From: Macrotis lagotis
Lineage: Eukaryota; Chordata; Mammalia; Peramelemorphia; Peramelidae
Assembly: GCF_037893015.1 (NCBI RefSeq)
Contig: NC_133660.1
Coordinates: 280,799,067-280,863,066 of the forward strand
Direction: 5' to 3'
DNA: 64,000 nucleotides
The notes beneath the pieces are model-generated. The model searched no databases, had not been told where the DNA came from, and worked only from the letters and a program-made list of their open reading frames with translations. The position numbers were made by a program, and so were the translations under genes. Of the stretch, positions 35,621 through 49,320 are shown in pieces; position 1 is the first letter of the stretch; each line of letters begins with the position of its first letter.

Positions 35621-37052
35621 TAAGAGATGCCTAAGGCTTCAACACCTAGACATCCTGATGATGAGGGCACAGCCCCGTGGCATCACTGACCCCCTTTCTC
35701 CTCACAACCAAGACAGAAAATAGGCAGAGGGATGACCAGGCCTCCCAGGCAGGCCCCCAGAGGACTGGACACCTGATGTTCCACTGAAGGCAATGCCTGA
35801 CCAGCTTTGGCTTCAAATGCTCTGGGACCTGGACTCCTTGACAGATACAGAGCTTGGTCTGCTTGGGTCCAAGTGAGAGAGAGAAGGACTTACAGATGAA
35901 ATCCCAGCCAGTCCAGCCAGCACAGCAGAGTCCACTTAAGGGACTCCTAAAGAGGGAATGGCTGGGAAAGAGGGAACAATGTCCAGTTATCCAAGCCCCG
36001 ACTCTTCCCAGAGCCAAGACAGGAGAGCAGAGCAAGGGAAGCCAGGCTCCCCTCCAAGTGCCCCTGTTGATCTGGATCAGTTTTTTCCTCCTTTTCAATC
36101 ACCCATCATAACCAGCCCTCCACCTGCTCCAATCTAAGTCTTCACAACATCCCTGCATATTCTTGGGTCTATTGACCCACATCATGGCCTCATCATTTCT
36201 GAGGTGAACTACTGCCAGCAGATTCACAGGAGGAGGAGACGGCAGACCCTTCCTTCATTCAGGGACAGAATCCCGGAAAGAAGGAGTCCGCCCCAGGCAA
36301 GTCAGCCCACTGGAGTCTCCAGGACAGAAGGCAGCAGGTACCAGGATGGCCCAATGACCTCTGGCACTCCTGGCCAGATGGGAGACAGTCCAAGAAACCA
36401 AACACAGGAGAGCCCTAGTCCCCAGACCACCAGGCCCACTTCAAGCTCAGCTCCCAGAGCCATCATGGAAGGAAACAAGCTCTGTGAGGAGAGGCCACAA
36501 CCTCTACAGATGCAAGGGGTCAAGAATAACAACACCCCCACTATTCAGACTGCAGGCATCACCTAGGGGAGTGACCCTCATGAAGACAAGCTCTGACCAA
36601 TGTCCCTGCAGGTTTCCCCCTCTGCCTCCACTTACCTATTTGGGCCCCAAACTCTGAACGCAATCAATACTTTATTATCAATTCTTGCATTTGTTCATTC
36701 ACAGCTCCTAAAGGTCTTCATGCTGATCTCTATATACACCAATCCATCCCCCAAACTGCCCCCACCCACAAATGACTGCGCATTTGCACTTCTGTAAGCT
36801 ATGAGTCCTCAGCGAGTCTTCTCTTCTTCCATCCCGGCCAAGAATGAACCAGGTACTCCACCACATTCTAAGAATGTCCTCAGGAGGTTTCCACCCTAGT
36901 GAAGGAATGAGAGGAGTCCAGAAGAGCGAGGGTGAAACTGGAGGGAACTGAAGCACAAGGACCCAGAAGAAGAGACCTCAGGGACATTGGTCAGGCAGCC
37001 CCTGAGGTAGCTACCACAGGCCAGTGACCGGAAAGGCAAGAACCAGACCCTG

Positions 37053-37228
37053 CGGGGGCAGCTAGGTGGCGTAGGGGCGCAGCTAGGTGGCACAGTGGAT
37101 AAAGCACCGGCCTTGGAGTCAGGAGGACCTGGGTTCAAATCCGGTCCCAAACACTTAATAATTACCTAGCTGTGTGGCCTTGGGCAATCCACTTAACCCC
37201 ATTGCCTTACAAAAACCTTAAAAAAAGA
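37053..37228 (+). mobile_element. tRNA-derived SINE with duplicated head
   Basis: WSINE1-like, complete and well preserved. The head appears twice: gggggcagctaggtggcgta, immediately followed by ggggcgcagctaggtggcac. Confidence 0.92.
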
Positions 37229-37259
37229 GAGAGAGAGAGAAGGAAGTGAAGAGTTTAAA

Positions 37260-37545
37260 TGAAAACCAAAGCTTATTATCTTCAATTTTTAAAAGTTGCC
37301 TTATGTATATTGTCATTTAGTTATCTCTAACATTTTCTTGCTTCCTTTTGGATCTGATTCTTCTCTCACAAGGACGTTCAACTTCAATCTATGTTTAGCA
37401 TGGTTACATATGCAGAGCCTATTGGGATTGCTGTTAGGGGGAGCAGAGAAGGGAAGGAGAAAAATCACCGAACTCAAAACCTTGCAAAAAACTGTTTGGT
37501 AAAAACTACCATTGTATGTAGTTGAAAAACAAACAAAACAAACAA
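37260..37545 (+). mobile_element. L1-like 3' end
   Basis: 3' UTR-like sequence (catatgcagagcctattggg, then aaggagaaaaatcaccgaac and ctcaaaaccttgcaaaa) ending in aaacaaacaaaac. A 177-codon minus-strand frame crosses it and is not a gene. Confidence 0.6.
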
Positions 37546-38339
37546 CAGCCCCTTTCCTGAAATCCTGAGCCCTGTGGGGCAACTCAAGAACGGCCACCTC
37601 TGAACAGTGCAGTTGTGCTGAACGACAAGTTGGCCACCCAGTGACACTTGCTAAGCTAGGACTACAAGCAGGGAAATCAAGGAGAAAGTCACAGGACCAG
37701 ACTTGGCTTTCCAAGATGGACTGTGATTTGGGGCAAATCCCTGAAATCTCCCTAGACTTCAGATTCCTCATTTGTAAAAGGAAGGGGGTGGGATATATCC
37801 TTAAACAATCTCTATGGTTCACTCCAATTCCAATGGGCCTACCCATTACATCCAGGAGCCTGCTCCCTTCCTTGCTTTTTCAATCAGTCTTTTCCTCCTC
37901 ATCCACAGTATTTATTAATCTGAAGTTTGTTCTTTTCCAGTCAAATTCCTAGAAAAAGTAGCCTCTACTAACTTCCATCCTCCATTCCAATTCCTGAGAT
38001 TGGGCAAATCAAAGGACGGGTTCAAAACCACAAACACCTACTATAGAGAGCCCTGGGCAAGGCAACAAGGAGCTAAACACCAACAAAATGGACACAGTCC
38101 CCACAGAAAGAGGAGCACCAAAGGGAAAAAATCCAAAAAGAAAGAACACACAAGAAAAAGGATGGAGGCATGGCAATGGCGGGGGAGAATGGGAGAAGCT
38201 GTCTGAAGTCAGCAGCAGGGATGAAACAAAGAAGTCACCCAGGACCCAGAGAAGGGGTTTTTAAAGGGGTTTTCGTTGGGGGAGGGAGGGGAGTTCAAAA
38301 TCTGTATTAAGCAAACCCCAACCCCAAAGGTTACTGATT

Positions 38340-38990
38340 GGCTCACATGACACAAAAAGAGGAGGAACACTCAAGGAGATGTGGAAAAACTGGGGCCCTG
38401 AGGCACTGCTGATGGGATCCTGGTCTGGAGAGTAATGTCAAGGGGCTGCCAGACTGGGCACCCTCTAAGCCAACAGCACCATGACCAGGCCAGCAGCCCA
38501 AGAGAGCAAAGAAATGGAAATGGAGAGGAGCCCACCAACTGGGGAGTGGCTGAGTGAGTGTGAAACAGCATTTGTGATGGAGTGCAGGATGGCTTCAGAA
38601 AAACCTGGGGAGACTTCTATGACCAGATGCAGAGTGTAGGGAGCAGAGCCAGGGGAACAAACCACCCAGAAAGATGATCAACTGTGAAGGACTTAGGGAT
38701 TCCAATCAGGACAAAGATTCACAACAAATTCAAAGAACTCAGGATGAAAAAATGCTCTCTTCCTTCTCCAGAGAGAACTGATGTACTGGAAGAAGACTTT
38801 TTTAACTTTCTCTATTTTTCTTAGGTTTTTGTTATTTGTTGGGTTTCTTTTGCAATATGGTAAAAACGGAAACATCTTATATGATTTCCTACATATAAAT
38901 GATATACTGCTTGCCATCTCAATGGGTGGAGGGTGGGACTAGAGGAAAAGAATTTGGAATTTAAAAAAAAAGAATATTGAAAATAAATTA
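38340..38990 (+). mobile_element. L1 3' end, older subfamily
   Basis: It follows the L1 end layout: caccaactggggagtggctg, acctggggagacttctatga, agggagcagagccaggggaa, and an A-rich end (aatattgaaaataaattata). Confidence 0.75.
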
Positions 38991-40379
38991 TAAATGGGGG
39001 GGAGGCAAGGGGGAAATAAAGGTTACTAATGCCTGTTAACTGCTGAGGACCTTATCTCTGTTTTCATCATCCTTGACATCATTATTTCCTCCTCTTAGAT
39101 CTTTTTTTCTCCCTGACTCTGCCCCAACCCTTCTGACACTCCTCAGACCCCTTTCCTGGATTATCAGTAACTTCTTACCCCTAAAAATGAATGTCTCCAA
39201 GTTCTATCCAGGGCCTGCTCTCTATCAGGTTCCATGGGCTCAGTCAATCTCTACACCAGTGATTCCCAACAGAACTCTAGGACCATCTCCATCTGCCTGC
39301 TGGGTATCAACTGGCTGGGCCACCTGCACCTGATACTTAAAGTGTCTAAAAGGGGGCTTATTATTTTACTCTCTAGGCCGGGTCCTCCCCCACACTTCCC
39401 TATCCCCAGACACTCTGCTTCTTGTAGTATGCCAACTCTGGTCTGCTGAATCGCTCAAGACCACCAGCTTTTCCATGTGAATTGTAGTCCAGGCTTACCT
39501 CCTTTGACAGAACCTCTCTGAAAAGCAGTCTAGCAGGCACCACAATAGTCACAAAAATTATTCCTCTTTTCATCTTAAGGTTTGGCCCAACACTTGAGCG
39601 GATGCTAGATGCTGGATCCAACACTTGAATTATCCCTCATCCACATTTAATACCCCACAGCCGCCATCTTTCCTCAATTGCATCACTAATAAGCAATAAT
39701 AACTCAAACTCCACATACCTTCTCCTCAACCTCTCCATTTCCGTTCAAGGCCTCACCAACTGTGAGGCATTCAAAGACACTCCTTCTGAGAATGGCACCC
39801 TCCGATTTTTAAATCTTCAATGGCTCTATTCCCCATTGAGGAGAAAAATCAAAGGCTGCTTCTCCTGTCCTTGAAAACTCCTCACAACCCAACCCTAGCC
39901 TTACTTTATGCTTTGTCTCAGTCTAAACAAACCTGCTAGAGGTTGTCAAAATCCAGAATTTCACCTCGGGTCTCCAAACTGCACATGGGCTATCTCCCCC
40001 AAACCTCCATGACTCACTCTGCATGCCCAGACACCATGAAAATACCCTCCAGCCCTGTACCTGGGGGCTCTCTAGCCCCATCTCAAAGTACCTGATATAA
40101 ACTGGAGAGGGCATCACCCCAGAACTTTGGGGGAGTTTTCTGCTTTTAACAAGTCACCCTTAGTCTGTCTTTAAAGCTTTTCCATCAAAAAACTATCACT
40201 TTACTAAATTATATTTTCTTGTTTGCAAAAGATAACACTACCAAAAAACCCTGTCTTGTGTGACCAGATCATCCTGAAAATATTCCTCTTCATAAGAACT
40301 CTTTACATTAACTCTTGGGATGAGAATTCAGTATTACCACAAAAGCCAAAGTTCTTTCAAGTTCATGTGGATCATATGA

Positions 40380-40800
40380 CTTTTTTCTGAATATTTAGGT
40401 TTCCATCCTACTCAAAGGGTAGTAGTTTTGAAAAAAAAAATGACTTGAGGAATTCCTGTAACTCATACTCATGAAATGGGCAAAAATAACGAAAAAGAAA
40501 CTCAATACTAACAAGGTTATGGTACACATATACATGGATGGTGGAACTGCAAATGCAAATACTCTTTTTGAAGTGTAATCTCTCATTATACATTAAATGT
40601 TATAAAAGTAATCATATTATTTGACTAATTCCATCATTAGGAATATACACAATAACCAAAAACAAAGAACCAGAGCTGTGCTTTACATAACTGTAAAAAT
40701 CTGAAAATCTAAACAACCAGTAAGTAGGAAATAGTTAAAATTAATGGTAATATATAATGAAAACAGTTGAATAAAGTTAAATAAACTAAATAAAGAAAAG
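40380..40800 (+). mobile_element. Very old L1-like remnant
   Basis: Order of motifs fits the L1 ORF2 end (catggatggtggaactgcaa, then tagtaaccaaaaa-type sequence). Strongly degraded. Confidence 0.4.
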
Positions 40801-41629
40801 TGGAAAATTCTTCTATAACCAAGAGGAAGAATGAATGAGAAAATGAAGGACACCAAAGAATCCTGTTGAGTAACTGACTGAAAAATTGTTGAAATACTTC
40901 ATACAGTGAAACGGATTTTAATTAGATGCATCTCAAGTTTGATGCTAATCTTTTAAGGAAACCAAAAAACAAAACCCTGCAGCTCAAACTCATGAAAATC
41001 TAGGGACAATGAGGTTATATCCTTCCTAAGTAGCCTGTTAATTAAAGCCTTGCTTGGTCACTCAAGGACCACTGTAAACTAGCAGACTTAGTCCCTGAGG
41101 GCCAAGGCAAAGTATCCCAAGATTCCAGGTAGGATGTATGGCGCCTCAAAAATATCAATACAGGAAGGAACCCTGCCCATCTTTACAGCTTGTCTCAATG
41201 CCTGGCCAAGACATTGGACCAAGAAGCAGTTCTGATAAAGACCTGCAACCTTTTAAGACCCAAACAAGATCCTTTCCTCACGAAGAGTCAACAGAAGTCA
41301 GGAAGGTCTTGAACTGAGAGAGAAAGGTACATGGGACCATCCTAAGAACTTTCTGAAGAACTCTACAGTCAGGTAAAGAGTGGTAAGGTAGATCTCATGC
41401 TTTCAGTCTGACCTAAGGTCCACAGTAAACATTAATCCCCAAATCCAATGGCTTTGCTCCTAGAAATCTTTGAAAAGAATTGATCCTCCAGAAGCTCAAG
41501 ACAAATCTAGAACCACAACTTTGGTAGAGAAGGGATCACAAAGGAGCAATTTTCTTCCAACTTAAAAAAAAAAAAAGACTGCTTCTGTGGAACAAAAGAC
41601 CCTGCGGCTCACTGGTTCCACTAATTCCA

Positions 41630-42770
41630 TTTGCTATTCCAAAAAAAAGTAAAATCTTACAAGAAGAGAGAGAGAATAAACAAAACTACTGTAGCCAAGA
41701 TCAAAAGAAATGTAGTAAATTGGGAAATAATCTTTACAACTAGTATATCTGACAAAGAACTTATTTCTAAAATATATGGAGAACTGAGTCAAATTTATAA
41801 AAAAAAAAAAGCCATTTCCCAATCGACAAATGGTCAAAGGATATGTGGAGGCAATTTACAGATGAGGAAATCAAAGCGAGCCATAGTCATATGAAAAATT
41901 AATCTAAATCATTACTTATTAGAGAAATGCAAACTAAATCATCTCTGAGGTACCACCTCACACCTCTCAGATTGGCCAATATAACCAGAAAAGACAATGA
42001 TCAATGTTGGAAGGGATGTGGGAAATCTGGGCCACTGTGGGAAATCTGGGCCACTAATACATTGTTGGTGGAGCTGTGAATTCATCCAACCTTTCTGGAG
42101 TGAAATTTGGAATTATGCCCAAAGGGCAACAAAAATATGCATACCCTTTGATCCAGCAATATCACTACTGGATCTATACCCTGAAGAGATCGTGAAAAGG
42201 GTAAAAACATCACTTGTACATAAATATTCATAGCAGCTCTTTGTGGTGGCAAAGAATTGAAAGTTAAGTGAATGTCCTTCAATTGGGGAATGGCTTAGCA
42301 AACTGTGGTCTATGTATGTCATGGAACACTGTTGTTCTATTAGAAACCAGGAGGGGTGGGAATTCAGGGAAGCCTGGAGGGATTTGCATGAACTGATGCT
42401 GAGTGGGATGAGCAGAACCAGAAAAACATTGTACACCCTAACAGCGACACAGGGGTGATGTTCAACCTTGATGGTCTTGCTCATTCCATCAGTGCAACAA
42501 CCACGGACAATTTGGGGCTGTCTGCAAGGGAGATACCGTCTGTATCCAGAGAAAGAATTGTGGAGTTTGAACAAAGACCAAGGACTATTACCTTTAATTA
42601 AAAAAAAAAACTTATCTTATGTAATTTTGCTGTCTCTTATATTCAACTTTGATCAATGCATAGCATGGAAACAATAAAGACTAATAGACTGCCTTCCACT
42701 GGGGGGGGGAGTAAGATTAGGGAAAAAAATTGTAAAATTCAAAAATAAATAAATATTTTTTTAAAAAAAG
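41630..42770 (+). mobile_element. L1 3' portion (ORF2 end, 3' UTR, poly(A))
   Basis: Runs from ORF2 C-terminal sequence (aatcgacaaatggtcaaagg, then cctcacacctctcagattgg and gaattcatccaacctttctg) through caattggggaatggcttagc into the 3' UTR and an A-rich tail. Frame is broken, no intact ORF. Confidence 0.92.
42018..42055 (+). repeat. 19-bp tandem duplication inside L1
   Basis: GTGGGAAATCTGGGCCACT occurs twice in direct succession, breaking the L1 ORF2 frame. Confidence 0.95.
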
Positions 42771-42959
42771 AAAATGAAGGACAAACAAAAAACAAAGGAG
42801 AGAATAAACCAAATCAAGACTAAAGTCAGTGAGAAAGCCACTTCAGCAAAAGTACAGATAAATGAATCCTAAGAAACAGAGCTCAATAACCATTTTATGT
42901 AGAAGATATGCTGTTGTATTTGGGTAGCCAAGTTGCTAGATATAAAATATACCCATGTA

Positions 42960-43510
42960 AAATCAGAATCTCTTCAAAGAGATGCCCATCAATTGGGGAA
43001 TAGCTAAACAAGTCGTGAAAAATGATTGTGATGGAATACCACTGTGCTGTTAAGAAATGGCTAAGCAGGAAGATTTCAGAAAAACCTACAAAGACCTACA
43101 CAAACTGATATAAAGTGAGGTGATCAGAACCAGGAGAACCTCATCTACAGTAAAAGCACCATGGTATGAGGAGGAACTGTGAATAAGTTAGCTCTTTTCA
43201 ACAACATGAAGATCCAAGACAATCTCAATGTGTTCATGATGAAACGTGCTATCTGCCTCCAGAGAAAGGAGGCAGACCTTTGTTTGAATACAGACTAAAG
43301 CATGTTATTTTTCACTTTTTGTCATTTTTTTTGTAATCTTCTTGCTCAAAATAACTTATATGGAAATGTTGTATATAACTGCACATGCATAATGAGACCA
43401 CTGAACATCTCAAGGAGGAAAGAAAATGGGTAGAATTTAGAACTCAGGACTTTTTTAAAATATTAAAAATGATTTTAACATGTAATTGGGGGGAAATTAT
43501 TTCTTTAAAA
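42960..43510 (+). mobile_element. L1 3' end, second subfamily
   Basis: gcccatcaattggggaatag, aaaaatgattgtgatggaat, tcagaaaaacctacaaagac, gatcagaaccaggagaacct, followed by a 3' UTR ending in A-rich sequence. Confidence 0.85.
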
Positions 43511-43689
43511 AAAATCAACATTTCTATCTGCCGCTGACAAAATGTAGCAGGAAAAGATGAAAAAGGGATCCATTTGTAGCAGCTACAGAATGTATAAAAT
43601 TCTTGGGATTCCCCTGACAAGACAATATAAAGTATAGAAATACAACTTTAGAATACTGTTTATGGAAATAAAGACCTAAAAAACACAAG

Positions 43690-44790
43690 AAATGGTAACT
43701 CCTCATGGGTCGGCCAAGCCAATATAATAAAAAAAAAAAATACTACCACATAAATTACATGTTCGATGTCATACCACACTACCAAAGGAATATGCTTCAG
43801 AATTAGAAAAAATAAATTCATCTGAAGAACAAAAGCTTAAGAATCACGAAGAAAATAATGAAAAGGTAGGAAGGAAGGGGGTCTATCCTATCAAGCTAAA
43901 ATCAAAGTCCCTTGAGTTTCTTAAACCTAAAGATCCCAAGAGCCCAGCTCCTTGTGAAGGAGGCAAACAGCTGGGCTGAGCTGGGCAGTGTCTGACTGAA
44001 TTGGATGGAAACAACCCCTCCCTCTCCATTCCAAATGAATCCATGACCTTGCCATAACCAGTTGTATCACAGACAAATGAGAGGATGAGGGAAGCCCTGA
44101 CCTTTCAGATCTATGGAGGAGGGCAGGGGGCCAGACCAAACAAACACTTGAGAGGATCCCAGAGGGAAAAAACACACCTTTTATTTACACACGATTTGAA
44201 AGTTTTTATACCAATAAATCCAATGAAGCCAACATTAGAAGGGGAAAAAGGTAAGTGAGGGGGGAAAAAAATCTTTTAACAGCCAAATTTTTCTGGCAAA
44301 GGTCACATTTATATATATATATATACGGATCTGATTCAAATTTTAAAGTGCCATTCCCTAATTGATTAATGTCTGAAGAATATGAATAGGCAAATCTCAA
44401 GGAAAGAATCCAAGTTAGTTATAACTCTAATTTTTTATTAAAAAAATTAGAAATCACTAATGATCAAAGAAATGAAAAGCAAATGTGGTTCTACTTCACA
44501 TTCATTAGACTGGTTAAGTAGAAAGAAAGGAAAAACATAAACACTGGCTGGAAGGGCCTAGCGAAAACAGACACAGGATACACTGACAGAGGAGGCTGGA
44601 ACAGATCCAGTCATTCTGGAAAGTAATTTGGAACTACTTTCCCCAACTACTGACCTGTGTACACATCTTTTACCCAGAGACACCATGACTAGGCCTACAG
44701 TCCAAAGAGATCAAAGAAAGAGGAGAAAACCCACCACAAAACTCGATGTTATAAAATTACATGGAGCAAGAAGAGTTGGAAAAATACCCC
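43690..44790 (+). mobile_element. L1 ORF2 fragment, degraded
   Basis: Several blocks in L1 order: hydrophilic ORF2 region at 43700-43870, C-terminal region at 44370-44640 (gtgccattccctaattgatt, then cattctggaaagtaatttgg). The 43900-44200 part is unassigned. No intact frame. Confidence 0.65.
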
Positions 44791-46644
44791 TCTCCCTCCT
44801 CAGCAAAGAGGAAAGATCACAGGTGAGAACTATGGCACACCTTGTCCTAGTTCAGAGTAGGCTTAGGATTTTTTTTGCCTTTTAAAATTTTTTTTTTTTG
44901 TTTTAAGAGATGACTCACTTGCTAAGAGGGAGAAGGATTGCTGCGTTCATAACAAAACCAAAGTATAATTTTTCTAAAAGGCAGCACTTTTATAAGTAAG
45001 TCTGTTTACTTATTTACATAGAATTTTAACAAGTTTGATTATCTTGTTTCAAAAATAGCTTAGAAACTGTAAATTAGAAAGGAGTGAAAAGTACCCTGTG
45101 GCAGGGAGTCTGCCAGCAAGGAGAAGCCGAGTACATCCAAAGCCCAGGTGTTCAGGACTCCTGCCTTCCCTCAGGGACAAGCCCGGGTGCCCCTACCCCA
45201 GGGCATCTTTCCTTCCAGTCCGTGGAGTCTCCTAGGCTCAAGATGACGATGCCCCTGCAACGTGAGGAGGAGGGAAATCATTTCCCACAGGGGTGTCTCC
45301 CCTCCAGTCTGGTGCAGGTGCCTCTTCTTGGCAGAGAGGTGACCCCAGCAACTCCCTGAGGAGCACAGGCTCCGGCAGGCCCTGACAAACCGGAAAGGCC
45401 CCTTCAGGGATGGGTTTGGCCACAGGGATGGCAGGCCCTGCCCAAAGGGGCAGCACCACACAGCTGGTCATTAATTTCTCATGAAAACTCACCTAACCAT
45501 CTGCTAAAGTGCTTGGGTTCTTACATGAGGATGACGGAGGCATCCGGAGCTAGAGAATCACAGATCCTTTGAAATATGGAAATACCTACAACCTAAGAAG
45601 TTGGGGAAGTTTCTTCTATGTAATAAAAATGTATTTAAAAATTGACATTTCAAATGGTGTAGCTCAATCTAAAACTGTGCAGCAGGGTACCGCACCCAAA
45701 GCAGGTAGTTAAAAGTTGAAATCAATCTGAGGGGGAGCTACAGCTATGTGGAAGACCCCTTTGTGTAGAAGAGACGACCCAAGTCTGAGTAGAGGTGCAC
45801 CTACCTTCCTTCATTGCCAAAGCAGGGAACTAGGGGTGCAGAGTCAAGCAAGTACTGGCCGAGGGGACCGAAGGGGGCACGTGCCACAGAAGAGATCCTT
45901 TTCTCCTTCTTTAAGCTCATTCAAAAGGATGGCTTCCTAGAGAGGGAGGGAAGGAAGAGGGAAATACTCAGAAATGCATAAGGTACACCCATCAATGGAG
46001 ACTGTTTTTAAATGGAAATTCTAAAAACCACCAGGATTCAGTCCCTTAATTGTTCATCTAGGGCAGCTCCAGGGCTCCAGAATTCAATACCTTTCAGGCC
46101 GACATTCCACACCCTACACCCACTTACAAGCAGCTTCTTGGGGAGTTTTTACTCAATTCAAGGGCACCAGAAGCTAAAGAACACTCTCCACAGCCCAGCT
46201 GCTACTTTAAACCTGATTTTCTCATTTAGGCCTGTGGCAGACGCCAACTCAGGTACACACACTACAAGATTTGTTCCTAGGAAATAAGGGAGACAGAATT
46301 TGAACCCAAGTCTTGCTAGCCCCACCAACAGTGGCTGTCCCTCCAGGACTTCTCTCCTCCCTCTCTGCCACTTCGCCTGGTGATCTCATCAGTGCCCATG
46401 GACTTCTCCCTGCTCCACCTTTCCAGGGCCTTTCTTTCGGCTGACCTCCAGTCTCAGACTCCACCACATCTCTCCCTGCACCTTCCCCATGACCATCAAG
46501 GGCATCACCTGGCTCCCAGACCCGCAGGCTCCCCACCTAGCAGTCATCCTGCATTTCTCCCCATCTCCAGGCCCATGAAGTCACCTATACACCCCATCCT
46601 GCTGCAAACCCTCACCCGCTCAGGTCTGGACTACTGCAATGGCC

Positions 46645-46656
46645 GGGGGGGGGGGG
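46645..46656 (+). repeat. Poly(G) tract
   Basis: Run of 12 G just before a MIR-like SINE. Confidence 0.95.
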
Positions 46657-46664
46657 TCCCTACC

Positions 46665-46890
46665 TCAAAAATAATTCTGGCTAACACATCAGTAGATTTG
46701 GATGCTCATCCCCTTTGGTTCTCACAACAATTCTGGGAGGTAACTGCTATGATTATCCTCCCTATTTAATAGAAGAGGAAACAGAGGCAAACCAGGGTGC
46801 CCATTAGCACCTCCTGGAGGGAACTGAATTCAGGTCTTCCTGACTCTAGACCCAGGGTTCTCTACCCACTGTGCCACTTATCCCCCTCAA
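46665..46890 (-). mobile_element. MIR-like SINE
   Basis: Reverse MIR order: ggttctcacaacaattctgg, aggtaactgctatgattatc, agaagaggaaacagaggcaa, then a tRNA-like part ending in cactgtgccacttatccccc. Confidence 0.75.
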
Positions 46891-47099
46891 ATTTAATAAA
46901 CTCAAGGCTCCCCATTACCTCCCAGGAGCAAATGACAAAATCCTGCATGGCCTTCCAGCTGGCCCCTTCCTTCCTTCCCATGCCCCATCTCTACTTTCTG
47001 GTCCTCCTCCATGACACAGGCCCACCTCCTCCTGGCTTTCCCAGGCTTCCTCCCCTCTGAGAACACCCGGCTTGATCCTCTCCACAGCATGGTGTCAGT

Positions 47100-47330
47100 A
47101 AGCGAGCTGGTGCCACGGTGGACACAGCACAGGACCTGGAGTTCAACTTACAGGCTGGGTGACCCTGGACAAGTGACTGTACCCTGTTGACCTCAGTTTC
47201 CTTATCTGTAAAATGAGTTCAAGAAGGAAATGCAAAGCCTCCATTTTACAACTGAAGAAACTGAAGCCAAAATAGATGAAGTGACTTGAGTACAACATTG
47301 CAGGAAGGGTCTGAAAGGGGTGAGGAATCG
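47100..47330 (+). mobile_element. MIR-like SINE remnant
   Basis: cacaggacctggagttcaac, then ctgggtgaccctggacaagt and tcagtttccttatctgtaaa; further MIR core-like sequence follows in the other orientation. Confidence 0.65.
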
Positions 47331-47910
47331 AGCCAGCTCTCACCGCCTTGGACCCCAGGATTTCCTGCAGGACCCCACCCCGCCTCTCACCCCTGGGACT
47401 GCTGGGAGAAAGGGAGAAGCCCTGAATGAGCTACGGGTAAGGGAGGGGGGAGACCCTCATCCCACTTTTTCAGGGGATAGTGTTAAAACTGGAACCAGGG
47501 GTCAAGAGTCAGTCAGACGTGACTGAAATAGAGTGAATGACAAGATCACAATGTTTACGGGTCATCTCCCCATTTGACCATAAGCTCCCAGAGGGTAGGG
47601 GCTGCGTTATGTCTGGTCAGAGGAGGCACTCACTAGATGATGCCAGTCGACTGACCAAGGAGAGTAAAATCTCATTAATTCAAGCAAAACCGAGAACCCA
47701 GCCCTGCTAAACAGCTGAAAGCGAAGAGGAGCCCCCAAGTCTCCAAGTCAATACCCCTGAACCAGGCAAAGGGAAAACCAGCCCCTGCCTCCGAGGCACT
47801 TCTAGGGGTAAGCCAAGATAGTGACATCACCCCCCCACACACACACAGACACATCCAAATACACACAAACACATACTACGCACAGACCCCTCGAAAGACA
47901 CACACCACAA

Positions 47911-47921
47911 CCCCCCCCCCC
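47911..47921 (+). repeat. Poly(C) tract after a CA-rich stretch
   Basis: CA-rich DNA (47831-47908) is followed by 11 C. Confidence 0.9.
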
Positions 47922-48545
47922 ACAGTGGTCCCTGGGAAGAGGCAGGCTCTGGTCTCAGGAAAGGAGCTTGCAGGAGGTGGAGGTGAAAGGGGGAGCTTGT
48001 TCCGGCCTGGGGACCAGCCCAGGTGCCAAGGCTCAGAGGCCGGAGAAGGGAATGGAGTGCGAGGTAGGCTGGTGGTCTCAGGGGCCGCCACCTGCAAGAC
48101 CAAGGAAGGAGTTTCTGTGCAGGAGAGTTCCATGCTCAGTCTGAACCTCGTCTGGGCAGCTGGAAGGTGAACGGAGACTAAAGCCAAGTGGGTAAAGAGA
48201 GCTGCGGCCATCACTTTTGAGGCTCAGCAAGTGATAGCTTGGGGTGGGAGAATAATGGAAAGGGGATGGAGACTGGATCTGGAGAAAAGACATCTCCAGG
48301 AGAGAGACAGAGTGACCCCGGGAATTGTCTGCAGAGAAAACCAAACTCCAGGGAGCTGGTGACGTCACCAAGAGGAAGAGGAGAAGGCAAGAACAGTTGG
48401 TCATGAAAACCGAGGGAGGACAGCAAAGTATCCAGGAGGGAGGGTGATGAGTGCTGGAGGCCAGGAGGGTTTTAGTCAGTCAACAAACATTTGTTAAAGA
48501 CTCTGCCTACAAACACACAGTTTGTGCCCTCATGGAGAGGACCCT

Positions 48546-48560
48546 GGGGGGGGGGGGGGG
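48546..48560 (+). repeat. Poly(G) tract
   Basis: Run of 15 G in intron 1. Confidence 0.95.
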
Positions 48561-49225
48561 AGCAACAGGAAAACAGTCACCTACCCAAAAAATACATACA
48601 AAAGGTGAAAAGGTGCAAGTGAACGGTGGTCTCCGAGGGGAGGGGAGGACTCCAGGGAGCCAGAAGGGTCTCTTCTTGTATTTTCATTCAGTTCTTAGTT
48701 CTACTTGTGTTCTCAGTTTTGTTTGAAGGAAGCTAAGAAAGCCTGGCTCCCTGAGAAGGGAGGAAGAGGAGGGTCTGCAGAAGGAGCAGGAAGAGGCCAA
48801 TGGTCCTGAGAAGGGCCCAGGCTGTGGAAGCTACACAGGACAGGGCAAAGGAGGGCCCCAAGGTTTATAGGGTTTCATGAGAAATCCCTCTGGCAACTGA
48901 GAAAGAAGTGAAGGAGGGAGAGGGTGAGGCAGGCAGGGAGGCTGGTCCAAAGGCGGGGTCAACACTTCTGGGTCTTAGAATCCCTTTGCCCTCTTAAAAA
49001 TAATTGAGAACTCCCAAAGCTTTCACTGATGTGAGCTATATAATTATCATGGGAAGGAAAGATGAGATGAAGGTGGAAGCGAGTGCAGCAACTATAAGAA
49101 ACTAAGTGTCTGGGATGGGTTCAAGGGCAGGACCTGCTGGGGCTGCGATGCCTCCCCAACACTGGGGAGGAGATGTCCAAAAGGCAGTTGGCAACACGAG
49201 AGGTGTTCCGAATCATCAGTACAGA

Positions 49226-49320
49226 GATGAGAGCTGAGAGAACCAGAGGGAGCAGAGGAAAAAGAGAAGAGGGGCTCTCTGTGGTCACCCAAGGCTGGGG
49301 AGGGAGGTGGCAGGCCCAGA
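49226..49320 (+). repeat. Direct repeat, copy 1 of 2
   Basis: Starts gatgagagctgagagaacca and includes gtcacccaaggctgg; copy 2 is at 50204-50295. Confidence 0.85.

Noticed and set aside
37313-37846. 177-codon minus-strand frame
   Set aside because: It crosses an L1-like 3' end and unrelated flanking DNA; no homology recognised and no gene structure.
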